Below are positions 1 through 8,165 of a DNA stretch of 64,000 nucleotides, piece after piece (position 1 is the stretch's first letter; the number at the start of each line of letters is the position of its first letter). A program made the position numbers and the translations under genes. The notes beneath the pieces are model-generated. The model was not told the origin of the DNA. It made no database searches and saw nothing but the letters and a program-made list of their open reading frames with translations. The stretch is from Cytophagales bacterium (GTDB lineage: Bacteria > Bacteroidota > Bacteroidia > Cytophagales > Spirosomataceae), in the NCBI GenBank assembly GCA_013298125.1, contig JAAFJP010000002.1, forward strand, positions 1-64,000, read 5' to 3'.

Positions 1-32
1 TTTAATTTTGTTGGCACATCTAAAATACAAAA

Positions 33-70
33 ATCCCCGAAATATGCCAAATTAGTGCATATTCGGGGAT
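33..70 (-). terminator. Hairpin terminator beyond rplT
   Basis: Near-perfect inverted repeat with arms ATCCCCGAAATATGC and GCATATTCGGGGAT (one bulged base) around a 9-nt loop. On the minus strand it is followed by a T-rich stretch (TTTTTGTATTT), so it reads as a rho-independent terminator for transcripts coming from rplT. It could also belong to a gene left of the window. Confidence 0.6.
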
Positions 71-133
71 TAATTTCAATATAAAATATTGATTATCAAT
101 TAGTTATATCATTCAAGGAAAGCCTACAAAAGA

Positions 134-158
134 AGAGCGATTCAAATTGAACCGCTCT
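134..158 (-). terminator. Hairpin just downstream of rplT
   Basis: Arms AGAGCG/CGCTCT enclose a second small palindrome (TTCAA-A-TTGAA), followed on the minus strand by TTCTTTTG. It lies 11 nt past the rplT stop codon and is the most likely primary terminator of the rpmI-rplT transcript. Confidence 0.65.
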
Positions 159-169
159 AAATTTCTATT

Positions 170-514
170 TTATTTTATTGAAGCTGCAACCGCTTTGAAC
201 GCCTCTGGGTTGTTCATCGCTAAATCAGCTAATACTTTTCTATTTAACTCGATACCTTTTGCATGAACCTTACCCATAAATACTGAGTAAGACATTCCTT
301 CCTGACGTGCGGCAGCGTTAATACGCTGAATCCACAATGAACGGAAGTCTCTTTTCTTAACCTTGCGGTCACGGTAAGCATATTGAAGACCTTTTTCGAT
401 CTTATTTTTTGCTACTGTCCAAACGTTTTTACCTCTACCATAAAAACCTTTGGCTAATTTAAGCACTTTTTTACGTCTTGCTCTTGACGCTACGTGGTTG
501 ACGCTACGTGGCAT
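170..514 (-). CDS. rplT: 50S ribosomal protein L20
   Basis: Large-subunit ribosomal protein L20, which binds 23S rRNA early in 50S assembly. The 114-residue product has the full family length and pattern: [16 protein letters not shown] at the N-terminus, a lysine-rich helix with [14 protein letters not shown], then [20 protein letters not shown] and a C-terminal globular part with [13 protein letters not shown]. It follows rpmI in the same direction after about 160 nt, the usual order. Two hairpins lie just downstream. The gene is intact and unambiguous, and it marks this as chromosomal sequence. Confidence 0.97.
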   Translation of the reverse strand: MPRSVNHVASRARRKKVLKLAKGFYGRGKNVWTVAKNKIEKGLQYAYRDRKVKKRDFRSLWIQRINAAARQEGMSYSVFMGKVHAKGIELNRKVLADLAMNNPEAFKAVAASIK

Positions 515-674
515 AATTTTGTTTGTTTTTTGAAATTTGGCGGTAAATTTTTACACTTAATGAGCCAATTTTCTGGTTGAACAATAACTAATTTAATTTG
601 AGAATTTTTTAATTTGAAGATTTGAAAAATTAATTTTCAAATTCACTCATCATCAAATTTTCAAATTGAAGATA

Positions 675-869
675 TTACATAACTAACATTAATGTTACTC
701 TGTCCATATCTGATGAACTTACTAACGTTGCGTGAACTAAGTTACGCTTACGTTTCGTAGATTTTTTAGTAAGAATGTGGCTGTGGTAAGCGTGCTTACG
801 CTTGATTTTGCCTGTTCCTGTAACCTTGAAGCGTTTTTTCGCTCCAGATTTGGTTTTAATTTTTGGCAT
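675..869 (-). CDS. rpmI: 50S ribosomal protein L35
   Basis: Small basic ribosomal protein L35 (64 aa) with the typical start [20 protein letters not shown] and the [22 protein letters not shown] core. It is co-directional with rplT downstream. In many bacteria infC lies directly upstream of rpmI; here the next gene upstream on this strand is a conserved hypothetical protein, so the thrS-infC part of the classical cluster is missing at this spot. Confidence 0.96.
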   Translation of the reverse strand: MPKIKTKSGAKKRFKVTGTGKIKRKHAYHSHILTKKSTKRKRNLVHATLVSSSDMDRVTLMLVM

Positions 870-947
870 TTTGTTAAATGTTTAAAAATGAAAAGTATTG
901 ATTTTATAAAATAGAGTGCAAAGATACGGAAAATTTTAATACCAATA

Positions 948-1715
948 TCAAAAATACTCCTCAAAACGCTCATACAAGGAAGTTATGTAGTTTCTATTAC
1001 CATTCGGATTCTTCAAACTCTTCGTAAATTCATACCAATAACCATCTCCAATTGAAATAAATTTGCCTAATGTTGAAGGTTCTTTTTTAGAGGCTTTTTC
1101 TGTGATGAAATCGCCCACAAAGATTTGTCCTAACAAGTCGCTTGCTTCTTCCCAAGGAATACTTCGGCTTGTTTTTTCTCCATCAATTTCTGTAAATGCC
1201 TCCACTTTTCTGTTGGTATAATGTAGGATTAATTCAAAAACAGAAACCTTATTATTTGAGCCTAAATTCTTGAAAATCAATTTAAAAGGCATTTCTTTCC
1301 CATAAGTTTCATAAACCGTTTGGGTTAATTCTTGTAATAAATATTCCCAATCTTCTTGGTTCTGAGGATTTCCGAAAGGCTTTTCGTTGATTGATAATTC
1401 CAGAAAGTTTTGCTCTTCTTTTAACCCTTTTTTGTTAGACTTTTCGGGCGTGAAGGCTAATAATTTTGTAATTGGGTCTTTCCAGGCATTTGAGACCTCA
1501 CCAGCCCAAGCCAAGTCTTCTTCACCATTAAAGCCTTCCTCCAAAATCTCTTCGTCCGTAAGTTCGTCTCTGTACGTATAGGCGATTTCAAATTTCGTAT
1601 CAATAAAATCGTTCTTGAAATCCAATGTCAATAGGATTTGATGAGAAAACGGTGGAGGTAAAATATCTGCCGTTTCAAATTTTATTTCTAAATGTTTTAG
1701 TTCTTCTAATTTCAT
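948..1715 (-). CDS. Conserved hypothetical protein, 255 aa
   Basis: I do not recognise a named family. The product is acidic and soluble: no signal peptide or membrane segment is visible, and glutamate, aspartate and aromatic residues are plentiful (TYRDELTDEEILEEGFNGEEDLAWAGEV). The second half has alternating hydrophobic residues suggesting beta strands (MPFKLIFKNL, VSVFELILHYTN). It sits between rpmI (79 nt downstream) and the MarR gene, all on the minus strand. The ORF is long, uses ordinary codons for this genome and has no strong competitor on the other strand, so it is probably real. No function is assigned. Confidence 0.75.
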   Translation of the reverse strand: MKLEELKHLEIKFETADILPPPFSHQILLTLDFKNDFIDTKFEIAYTYRDELTDEEILEEGFNGEEDLAWAGEVSNAWKDPITKLLAFTPEKSNKKGLKEEQNFLELSINEKPFGNPQNQEDWEYLLQELTQTVYETYGKEMPFKLIFKNLGSNNKVSVFELILHYTNRKVEAFTEIDGEKTSRSIPWEEASDLLGQIFVGDFITEKASKKEPSTLGKFISIGDGYWYEFTKSLKNPNGNRNYITSLYERFEEYF

Positions 1716-1743
1716 TATTTTGGATTATCCACTGTAAATTAAT

Positions 1744-2163
1744 CTATAATTTTGTCGAATTAATAACTTTCCCAACCAATAATCTGAGAGTATCTAATTC
1801 AGAAGTTGAAATGGACGAAAATAGTTTTTGTTCAACTTCATCTATAGCAAAATTGCAATCATTTAAAACACCTATTCCCTTCTCTGTGAGGCTAATTCTT
1901 AAAATTCTTTTATTTACTTCGTCAGCATTTTTAATGATTAATTCTTTTTTTAATAGCATAGAAATAGTCTCATTCATAGATTGTGGAGTCATTTTGAATC
2001 TCCTCGAAAGTTGTGCAGAAGACAAATCTGATTGGTTATCATTCACAAAATTAAGCACAATAAACTGAGATAAAGTAATACCAAACTCTGATAAAACCTT
2101 ATTCATATGAACGGTAACTTCTGTTTCTATTCTTTTGATCAAATAAACGGTTCGTACTGACAT
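1744..2163 (-). CDS. MarR-family transcriptional regulator
   Basis: Winged-helix repressor of 139 aa. The recognition-helix region reads SSAQLSRRFKMTPQSMNETISMLLKKELI, followed by the wing (ILRISLTEKGIGVLND), the standard MarR arrangement. It is divergent from the MFS gene over a 114-nt intergenic region. A 17-bp palindrome there (TATAAGG-TCT-CCTTATA) recurs almost exactly in front of the enoyl-CoA hydratase gene 2 kb away. Known MarR regulators of hydroxycinnamate genes (FerC, CouR types) are released by the CoA thioester made by the ligase. Given the CoA ligase and hydratase next door, the same logic is a reasonable inference here. Confidence 0.9.
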   Translation of the reverse strand: MSVRTVYLIKRIETEVTVHMNKVLSEFGITLSQFIVLNFVNDNQSDLSSAQLSRRFKMTPQSMNETISMLLKKELIIKNADEVNKRILRISLTEKGIGVLNDCNFAIDEVEQKLFSSISTSELDTLRLLVGKVINSTKL

Positions 2164-2196
2164 TTTTGTTTTTTTTTCAAAAATACTAAAACTTTA

Positions 2197-2227
2197 TTTG
2201 GGAAGTGTATAAGGTCTCCTTATATTG
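2197..2227 (+). promoter_or_regulatory. Promoter of MFS gene with palindromic MarR-type operator
   Basis: TTTG at 2197-2200 is a -33 element. About 20 nt later comes TATATTG (2221-2227), one T short of the -7 consensus TAnnTTTG. The palindrome TATAAGG-TCT-CCTTATA (2208-2224, perfect 7-bp arms) lies between and over these elements, starting 7 nt after TTTG. The 4274-4331 promoter has the same geometry, which supports a shared repressor site. Confidence 0.7.
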
Positions 2228-2277
2228 TAAATCATTTCTGATTTTATTTCTAAAAAATAACCAAAAGATGCAATTTT

Positions 2278-3585
2278 ATGGAAACCCAAAATTATAATTC
2301 TCGAAAAGCATGGTATGTGGTGTTTATTCTGACACTGGCAAATATCTCTTCTTTTATTGATAGACAAGTGTTGAGTCTTTTGGTAAAACCCATCAAAAGA
2401 GATTTGGACTTGACAGATACAGAAATGAGTCTGTTGATGGGATTAAGTTTTGCTATTTTTTATACCCTTTTCGGAATGCTGATTGGACGTTTGGCAGATA
2501 GAAATAGTCGTAGAAATATCATCATTGCGGGTATAACGGTATGGTCTGCCATGACAACCTTGTGTGCTGGGGTTGGGACATACACCCAATTTTTCTTTGC
2601 CCGCATGGGCGTTGGCGTTGGAGAGGCAACGCTCTCACCATCCGCCTATTCGATGATTTCTGATTTATTTCCAAAAAGTCGTTTAGCAACAGCCCTAAGT
2701 GTTTTTTCTTTGGGTATATTCTTGGGTTCAGGATTAGCGATGTTGATTGGCTCTGGAATTGTGGCAAAACTACCAACTGAGGGAATGTTGAATATCCCTG
2801 TTTTTGGAGAAATTTATCCTTGGCAAATGATATTTCTTTACGTTGGACTCCCTGGTTTAGTGGTTGCTTTATTGTTGTTTACTATCCAAGAACCTGCCAG
2901 AACAGGCTCTTTACAAAAAAATGGCGAAACCGTAAAACTCTCATTATCAGAGTCTTTAAAGATTATTTTCAAACACAAAAAAGCCTATTTACTGATTTGC
3001 TTTGCGGCTTCATTTGGTGCATTGGTCAATTATGGATGTAATGCTTGGATTCCAACTTTCGTAGCACGGACTTATGGATGGGAAGTACCAAAAGCGGGAG
3101 CATTGTATGGAGTGGTACTGGTAGTTTCTTCTGCCTTGGGCGTATTAGTTGGTGGATGGTCGGCTGATAGATTGGTAAAAAAAGGATATGTTGATGGGCG
3201 TTTACGGATAAATATTTTTTGTGCTATTCTTTGTATTTGCTCATGTTTTATTCCTCTTTTACCCAAAGCTGAGTGGGCATTATTAGCGGTTTTTTTACCA
3301 AGTTTTGCCTTATCGGCACCTTTTGGGGCGGCTACGGCAGCCATACAAGAAATTATGCCAAATCAAGTTCGTGCGTTGGCTTCTTCTATCTTTTTGTTTA
3401 TTCTCAACCTTATTGGTATTGGGTTAGGACCTACTTCGGTAGCATTGATAACTGATAAGATTTTCCATGATGAAAACGCCATTCGGTATTCATTAGTTTG
3501 CTTGTTTCTTGGGGCAGGAATTCTGAATTTGGTGTGTACTTTATTTGCTCTAAAACCTTATCGTGAGGCGGTTTTGAGTAAGTGA
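2278..3585 (+). CDS. MFS transporter, spinster-like
   Basis: Inner-membrane major facilitator transporter of 435 aa with about 12 hydrophobic segments. The N-terminal half carries FIDRQVLSLLVKPIKRDL, the loop 2-3 motif GRLADRNSRRNIIIAG and GVGVGEATLSPSAYSMISD, typical of the spinster/hexuronate-like MFS group that often transports sugars, aromatic acids or lipids in catabolic clusters. The MarR gene is divergent, and a palindromic operator overlaps this gene's promoter, so expression is probably substrate-induced. From context the likely cargo is a hydroxycinnamate or other aromatic acid, but the sequence alone does not show this. Confidence 0.88.
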   Translation: METQNYNSRKAWYVVFILTLANISSFIDRQVLSLLVKPIKRDLDLTDTEMSLLMGLSFAIFYTLFGMLIGRLADRNSRRNIIIAGITVWSAMTTLCAGVGTYTQFFFARMGVGVGEATLSPSAYSMISDLFPKSRLATALSVFSLGIFLGSGLAMLIGSGIVAKLPTEGMLNIPVFGEIYPWQMIFLYVGLPGLVVALLLFTIQEPARTGSLQKNGETVKLSLSESLKIIFKHKKAYLLICFAASFGALVNYGCNAWIPTFVARTYGWEVPKAGALYGVVLVVSSALGVLVGGWSADRLVKKGYVDGRLRINIFCAILCICSCFIPLLPKAEWALLAVFLPSFALSAPFGAATAAIQEIMPNQVRALASSIFLFILNLIGIGLGPTSVALITDKIFHDENAIRYSLVCLFLGAGILNLVCTLFALKPYREAVLSK

Positions 3586-3608
3586 TTTAATGTAATACTT
3601 ACTTTACT

Positions 3609-3670
3609 GTAGCTCGAAGTGGCACTTCGAGAGTTGAAGTCCAATGTCTCGAAGTGCCACTTCGAGCTAC
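3609..3670. repeat. Intergenic palindrome, CGAAGTG type
   Basis: Perfect 24-bp inverted repeat (3609-3632 with 3647-3670) around a 14-nt loop; the arm begins GTAGCTCGAAGTGGCACTTC. Each arm is itself partly palindromic (CGAAGTGGCACTTCG). It lies between the MFS and DUF3237 genes and resembles REP-type extragenic repeats. It could also act as a terminator or mRNA stabiliser. Confidence 0.85.
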
Positions 3671-3735
3671 AATATATTTACGAAGTTTTAGTAAAATTGA
3701 TAACTGTTTGATTTTTAGTAAATTAAAATATTTTT

Positions 3736-4257
3736 ATGAAAAAATTATTCCTTTTTCTATCATTATTTTCACTAAATACTTTGGCTCAAAACACCCCAGA
3801 AGCCCCTATATTAGAATATGTTTGTGAGTTAAAAGTAAAATTAAACCCAGCTATTGTAGTCGGTGAAACTGCACATGGAACACGTAGAATTATCCCCATT
3901 ACAGGAGGAAGTTTTGAAGGACCAAAAATAAAAGGCGAAATCTTAGCCGGCGGTGCAGATTGGCAAATTGTCAGAAAAGATGGTGTGTCGGAATTAGAAG
4001 CACATTATCAAATTAAAACGGACGATGGCATGGTAATTTACATCAAAAATGTAGGACTGAGAGTCGCAACGCCAGAAATTGCTGCAAGAATTGCGAAGGG
4101 CGAAGTAGTTTCTCCCAATGATTATTATTTCAGAGCTACTCCAAAATTTGAGGCTCCCATCGGTAGTAAATATGAATGGATGAATAATGCCATTTTTATT
4201 TGTCGTGGAATAAGAAACCCCGATGGTGTGGTAATATTGGTTTGGAAGGTGATGTAA
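3736..4257 (+). CDS. Secreted DUF3237-family protein
   Basis: 173 aa with a clear N-terminal signal peptide (MKKLFLFLSLFSLNTLAQ), so it is exported. The mature part matches DUF3237, a small beta-barrel family of unknown activity often found beside aromatic or short-chain dehydrogenase genes: YVCELKVKL, AHGTRRIIPITGGSFEGPKIKG, YQIKTDDGMVIYIKNVG and YEWMNNAIFICRG. Two cysteines, one in VCELKV and one in IFICRG, are also present in the paralogue at 11.1-11.6 kb and could form a disulfide in the periplasm. The two paralogues bracket the CoA-ligase module and the first TonB receptor, suggesting a role in handling the imported compound. Confidence 0.85.
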   Translation: MKKLFLFLSLFSLNTLAQNTPEAPILEYVCELKVKLNPAIVVGETAHGTRRIIPITGGSFEGPKIKGEILAGGADWQIVRKDGVSELEAHYQIKTDDGMVIYIKNVGLRVATPEIAARIAKGEVVSPNDYYFRATPKFEAPIGSKYEWMNNAIFICRGIRNPDGVVILVWKVM

Positions 4258-4273
4258 TTATTCCAATAAAAAA

Positions 4274-4331
4274 TTTGACTTATATATCAGGCATCCTTAT
4301 ATTTGTATTCATATTATCAGGCAACCTGACA
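4274..4331 (+). promoter_or_regulatory. Bacteroidetes promoter with two palindromic operators
   Basis: TTTG (4274-4277), 20 nt, then TATATTTG (4298-4305) is an exact match to the Bacteroidetes housekeeping consensus. The palindrome TATCAGG-CAT-CCTTATA (4285-4301) overlaps the -7 element and starts 7 nt after TTTG, as in the MFS promoter. A second copy, TATCAGG-CAA-CCTGACA (4315-4331), lies exactly 30 bp downstream, on the same helix face. This fits repression by the nearby MarR protein. Confidence 0.75.
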
Positions 4332-4345
4332 AACTCTTTTTTTAA

Positions 4346-5107
4346 ATGCTACAAATTGAGATTAAAGACGAAATACTCTTCGTAAAATTAAATAGACCAG
4401 AAAAACGCAATGCTATAAATGATGAACTCATTTTGGAGATTGAAAGGGTGTTTTCTAACATCCCCGCAACTGTAAAATGTGCCATTATTCACGCTGAGGG
4501 CAAACATTTTAGTGCTGGGCTTGACCTTTCTGAATTGAGTGAACGTAATATTGTGAAAGGCTTACAACATTCCAGAATGTGGCATCGGGCTTTGGAAAAA
4601 GTGCAATTTGGCTCCGTGCCAGTTGTTGCCGTGATTCACGGTGCTTGTGTGGGCGGAGGTTTAGAGATTGCTGCCGCTTGTCATATTCGGGTGGCGGAAG
4701 AGAGTGCTTTTTATGCTTTGCCCGAGGGTCAAAGAGGGATTTTTGTGGGTGGTGGGGCTTCTGTTCGTTTGCCAAAATTGATAGGCGTTTCTCGTATGAC
4801 GGATATTATGCTTACGGGTAGGGTAATTTCTGCCAATGAGGGCGAAAGAATTGGATTGACTCAGTATTTGGTTGAGGATGGAAAAGGGCTCGAAAAAGGA
4901 ATAGAATTAGCCAAAAAGATAGCTCAGAATGCCGAAATGACCAATTATGCCCTCATGCACGTATTGCCAAGAATTGCAGATTCTGGTCAATCAGAAGGCT
5001 TATTGATGGAATCTATGATGGCAACTATTGCCTCAACTTCGCCCGAAGCTCAACGGAGAATGAAGGATTTTTTGGATGGAAAAGCGAAGAAAGTAACGGA
5101 AATGTGA
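4346..5107 (+). CDS. Enoyl-CoA hydratase/isomerase (crotonase) family protein
   Basis: Crotonase-fold enzyme of 253 aa. It has the CoA-binding start (LNRPEKRNAIND), the first oxyanion loop (GKHFSAGLDLSEL) and the second (HGACVGGGLEIAAACHIRVA). Glutamates stand at both positions used by true hydratases: in GGLEIA and in LPEGQRGIFVGGG. It is therefore competent for hydration of an enoyl-CoA, for example p-coumaroyl- or feruloyl-CoA. The following genes encode a feruloyl-CoA-synthetase-like ligase and a hydroxyacyl-CoA dehydrogenase-like SDR, the three steps of side-chain shortening. Whether it also performs the retro-aldol cleavage of HCHL-type enzymes cannot be told from motifs. Its promoter carries two candidate MarR sites. 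Confidence 0.88.
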   Translation: MLQIEIKDEILFVKLNRPEKRNAINDELILEIERVFSNIPATVKCAIIHAEGKHFSAGLDLSELSERNIVKGLQHSRMWHRALEKVQFGSVPVVAVIHGACVGGGLEIAAACHIRVAEESAFYALPEGQRGIFVGGGASVRLPKLIGVSRMTDIMLTGRVISANEGERIGLTQYLVEDGKGLEKGIELAKKIAQNAEMTNYALMHVLPRIADSGQSEGLLMESMMATIASTSPEAQRRMKDFLDGKAKKVTEM

Positions 5108-5162
5108 GTGTTATATGATAACAATTTAGTGATTTTGAGTAACGTATTTTGCGAAAAATGTT

Positions 5163-5302
5163 AAGCATCTCCGATGCTATTTGGTCTCCCAATTTCTTTC
5201 TACAAAGGTTGCACTTCTCCGAAGTGATGAATAAAATTCACTTCGGAGAAGTGCAACCTTTGTAGAAGAGTAAAAATTAGCAAATTCAGCATCGGAGATG
5301 CT
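5163..5302. repeat. Nested double hairpin element
   Basis: Outer arms AAGCATCTCCGATGCT (5163-5178) and AGCATCGGAGATGCT (5288-5302) enclose a perfect inner 28-bp inverted repeat (5199-5226 with 5239-5266; core GCACTTCTCCGAAGTG). The same architecture and closely related sequence recur at 61071-61223. It lies between the hydratase and CoA ligase genes. Confidence 0.85.
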
Positions 5303-5353
5303 CAACCTTAAATCTTGCGAAATATCGCTTAATAATTGAAAAAACAACTTTAA

Positions 5354-7150
5354 ATGTCTTTACAAAAAAACATATTCGGTCCAAATGCTACTAAAAAAAA
5401 TATTTTAGAAGATGGTTCGATTTTGCTTGAATTGGAACAACCTTTATCTGATTTTCCAGAAAAAATTACTGAAAAATTAATTTATTGGACTGAGAAAACA
5501 CCGAGTAAAACATTTATTGCTCAAAAAAATAATGAAGGTATTTGGCGAAATTTAAGCTATGCTGAAACCTTACAAAAAGTCGAAAACATAGCTCAATTTC
5601 TTCTAAATCAAGATTTCAAAGAAGGAGAAACCATTGCGATTCTGTCTGAAAATAGCTTAGAACACGCACTTTTGAGCTTGGCAGCTCTGCACGTTGGCAT
5701 TCCATATTCCCCGATTTCACAGGCGTACTCCTTAGTATCGGATGATTTTGGAAAATTGAAACATTGTCTCGAATTAATGACTCCAAAATTAATTTTTGCC
5801 CAAAATGGAAAGGTGTATAAAAAGGCATTGAATTTGGCAAAAATGATGTTTCCAGATGCTAAAATTGTATCGGTAGAAAACTGTTTTGAGGCTGATTTTT
5901 CAGAATTAATTAATACAAAATCAACGAGTTTGGTAAATGAGGCTTTCGAGAAAATTAAGGCTGATACCGTTGCGAAAATTCTTTTTACTTCGGGTTCAAC
6001 GGGTTTGCCAAAGGGAGTTATCAATACGCAAAAAATGTGGTGTGCCAATTTGCAACAGATTACGCAAATGTTCCCATTTATGGAAACTGAATCGCCCACT
6101 TTTATAGACTGGTTGCCTTGGAATCACACTTTTGGTGGAAATCATAATTTTGGTTTGGCACTTTATAATGGCAGTTCTTTATTTATTGACGAAGGAAAAC
6201 CAACGCCAAAAGGTATTGAAAATACGGTTCAAAATTTAAGAGAAATTTCTCCGACTGTCTATTTTAATGTGCCAAAAGGCTTTGAAATGTTGATTCCGTA
6301 TTTAGAAAACGAACCTGATTTACGACAAAATTTCTTTAAAAATCTTCATTTTATTTTTTATGCAGGAGCAAGTTTAGCTCAACCCATTTGGAATCGTTTG
6401 GAGGAATTATCCATTGAAACCACTGGTAAAAAAATACCGATTATCACGGGTTTAGGTTGCACAGAATCGGGTCCTTCTGCCATGTTTGCCAATTGGGAAG
6501 GCAGTTTTTCAGGGCTTCTGGGCGTGCCTGTGGCGGGTATGCAGGTGAAGTTGGTCAAAGATGGCGATAAAATGGAGGCTCGTTACAAAGCTCCAAATGT
6601 TACGGTTGGCTATTGGCGAAACGAAGAGGCTACTAAAAATGCTTTTGATGAAGACGGATTTTACAAAACGGGTGATGCGGTCAAATTTTTAGATGAAAAA
6701 AACCCCAATAAAGGCTTAGTTTTCGATGGAAGAATTGCGGAGGACTTCAAACTTTCCACAGGTACGTGGGTAAATGTAGGTGTTTTGAAAGCAAAAGTTA
6801 TTGCCGAAGGTTCGCCCATCGTGCAAGATGTAGTGATTGCTGGATTGGATAAAGAGTTTGTTAGTGCCATTCTTTTTTTGAATCCCGATGCTTGTAGAAA
6901 ATTAGTGAATTTATCTTCTGAAATACCCAACAAAGAGGTTTTTGAACATCCAAGTATTCAGAATTTTAAGGAGCAATTATTAGAAAATTTAGGCAAAAAA
7001 GCCACAGGAAGTGCCACCAGAGTTGTTAAAGCCGTGATTGCGATAGAACCGCCATCCATTGATATAGGAGAAATAACGGATAAAGGTTCTTTGAATCAAA
7101 GGGCGATTTTGAAACATCGGGCTGAGTTGGTGGAGGAAATGTATAATTGA
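5354..7150 (+). CDS. fcs: Feruloyl-CoA synthetase-like AMP-dependent ligase
   Basis: Acyl-adenylate-forming enzyme of 598 aa, close to the usual length of bacterial feruloyl-CoA synthases. The N-terminal segment (DGSILLELEQPLSDFPEKI, then FIAQ, then WRNLSYAETL) is characteristic of that subfamily. The adenylate P-loop ILFTSGSTGLPKG lies near residues 209-221. WLPWNHTFGGNHNFG, ITGLGCTESGPSA, YKTGDAV and a C-terminal AMP-binding lid follow. Predicted reaction: hydroxycinnamate + ATP + CoA to hydroxycinnamoyl-CoA + AMP + PPi, in the cytoplasm. The flanking hydratase and SDR agree. Substrate choice among ferulate, p-coumarate, caffeate or dihydro forms is not visible. Confidence 0.88.
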   Translation: MSLQKNIFGPNATKKNILEDGSILLELEQPLSDFPEKITEKLIYWTEKTPSKTFIAQKNNEGIWRNLSYAETLQKVENIAQFLLNQDFKEGETIAILSENSLEHALLSLAALHVGIPYSPISQAYSLVSDDFGKLKHCLELMTPKLIFAQNGKVYKKALNLAKMMFPDAKIVSVENCFEADFSELINTKSTSLVNEAFEKIKADTVAKILFTSGSTGLPKGVINTQKMWCANLQQITQMFPFMETESPTFIDWLPWNHTFGGNHNFGLALYNGSSLFIDEGKPTPKGIENTVQNLREISPTVYFNVPKGFEMLIPYLENEPDLRQNFFKNLHFIFYAGASLAQPIWNRLEELSIETTGKKIPIITGLGCTESGPSAMFANWEGSFSGLLGVPVAGMQVKLVKDGDKMEARYKAPNVTVGYWRNEEATKNAFDEDGFYKTGDAVKFLDEKNPNKGLVFDGRIAEDFKLSTGTWVNVGVLKAKVIAEGSPIVQDVVIAGLDKEFVSAILFLNPDACRKLVNLSSEIPNKEVFEHPSIQNFKEQLLENLGKKATGSATRVVKAVIAIEPPSIDIGEITDKGSLNQRAILKHRAELVEEMYN

Positions 7151-7160
7151 AAATTAACCG

Positions 7161-7223
7161 TGCCACCAAGACACCAAGGCACTAAGTTTTTTCAAATCTT
7201 GGAGTCTTAGTGCCTTGGTGGCA
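7161..7223. repeat. Intergenic inverted repeat, GCCACCAAGGCAC type
   Basis: Right arm CTTAGTGCCTTGGTGGCA (7206-7223) pairs with the left arm (7161-7186), which contains an 8-nt internal duplication (ACACCAAG), leaving a bulge. It lies between the CoA ligase and SDR genes. It may act as a stem-loop in the shared mRNA. Confidence 0.75.
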
Positions 7224-7243
7224 AGTATCTTTTCTTATAAAAT

Positions 7244-8011
7244 ATGAACATACAAAATAAAACATTCATCGTTACAGGCGGAGCTTCGGGCTTAGGTTTA
7301 GCCACAGCTCAAATGATTATTGAAAATGGCGGGAATGCTGTTTTGCTTGATATTAATGCTGTTGCAGGCGAAGAAGCTGAAACAACATTAGGTGAAAAAG
7401 CAAAATTCGTACAAACCGATGTAAGCAACGAAGAAAGTGTAAAAAATGCCATTTCCATAGCACAAAGCACTTTTAGAGGGCTAAACGGAGCGATAAATTG
7501 TGCAGGAATTGGACCTGCCGAAAGAGTGGTTGGAAGAAATGGGGCTCATTCTTTGGCAAGTTTTACCAAAACAATCACCGTCAATTTGATTGGTTCATTC
7601 AATGTCATTCGTTTGGTTTCAGAAGTTTTACAAAATAATGAAGCCTCAGAAAGTGGCGAAAGAGGAGTTTTGATTTCAACGGCTTCGGTGGCGGCATTCG
7701 ACGGACAGATTGGGCAAGCGGCTTATTCAGCTTCAAAAGGTGGAATCGTTGCCATGACTTTACCCATCGCCCGTGAGTTAGCAAAAATGGGAATCCGAGT
7801 AATGACAATTGCCCCAGGCTTGTTTGAAACGCCATTGTTGGCAGGTTTACCAGAAGAAGCCCGTATTTCTTTGGGGCAACAAGTTCCCTTTCCTTCAAGG
7901 TTAGGTCAACCTTTTGAATATGCCAATTTAGTGAAACATATCATTGAAAATCAGATGCTTAACGGTGAAGTTATCCGTTTAGACGGTGCGATAAGAATGG
8001 CGGCGAAGTAA
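7244..8011 (+). CDS. SDR, 3-hydroxyacyl-CoA dehydrogenase-like
   Basis: Classical short-chain dehydrogenase of 255 aa: Rossmann motif TGGASGLG, D in LLDINA (NAD preference), NCAG, Ser in STASVAA and the catalytic YSASK. The long insert after [16 protein letters not shown] and the C-terminal pattern [21 protein letters not shown] match type II 3-hydroxyacyl-CoA dehydrogenases (HSD17B10-like). As the third enzyme after the CoA ligase and hydratase it would oxidise the beta-hydroxyacyl-CoA to the beta-keto form. No thiolase lies nearby, so the last step would have to be encoded elsewhere. Confidence 0.88.
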   Translation: MNIQNKTFIVTGGASGLGLATAQMIIENGGNAVLLDINAVAGEEAETTLGEKAKFVQTDVSNEESVKNAISIAQSTFRGLNGAINCAGIGPAERVVGRNGAHSLASFTKTITVNLIGSFNVIRLVSEVLQNNEASESGERGVLISTASVAAFDGQIGQAAYSASKGGIVAMTLPIARELAKMGIRVMTIAPGLFETPLLAGLPEEARISLGQQVPFPSRLGQPFEYANLVKHIIENQMLNGEVIRLDGAIRMAAK

Positions 8012-8029
8012 TTTTTTTCTATGATTTAT

Positions 8030-8095
8030 AAAGTATAACAGGTTTCCAACCTGTTTTTCGGACTCCATTAACAGGTTGGAAACCTGTTATACTTT
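8030..8095. repeat. Intergenic palindrome, CAGGTTGGAAACCTG type
   Basis: Perfect 26-bp inverted repeat (8030-8055 with 8070-8095), loop 14 nt. Each arm holds the smaller palindrome CAGGTTTCCAACCTG. It separates the SDR from the TonB receptor gene and could terminate the upstream operon. Confidence 0.85.
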
Positions 8096-8165
8096 AAACC
8101 ACATAAATCATATTAGAACCCAATTTTTAGAATCAAAAACAATCAATCACTTTTATAAAACAACC

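Noticed and set aside
515-674. Ribosomal-protein leader or autoregulatory structure between rpmI and rplT
   Set aside because: Some TTTGAAAATT-type inverted repeats are present, but they are low-complexity A/T sequence and do not support a specific structure.
737-973. 78-codon minus-strand frame overlapping rpmI
   Set aside because: It overlaps the certain L35 gene in another frame; its lysine/phenylalanine-rich N-terminus comes from AT-rich spacer DNA.
4509-4775. 88-codon minus-strand frame inside the enoyl-CoA hydratase gene
   Set aside because: It is a shadow of a well-supported crotonase gene; composition (KPHHPQKSLFDPRAKHKKH) is not that of a real protein.
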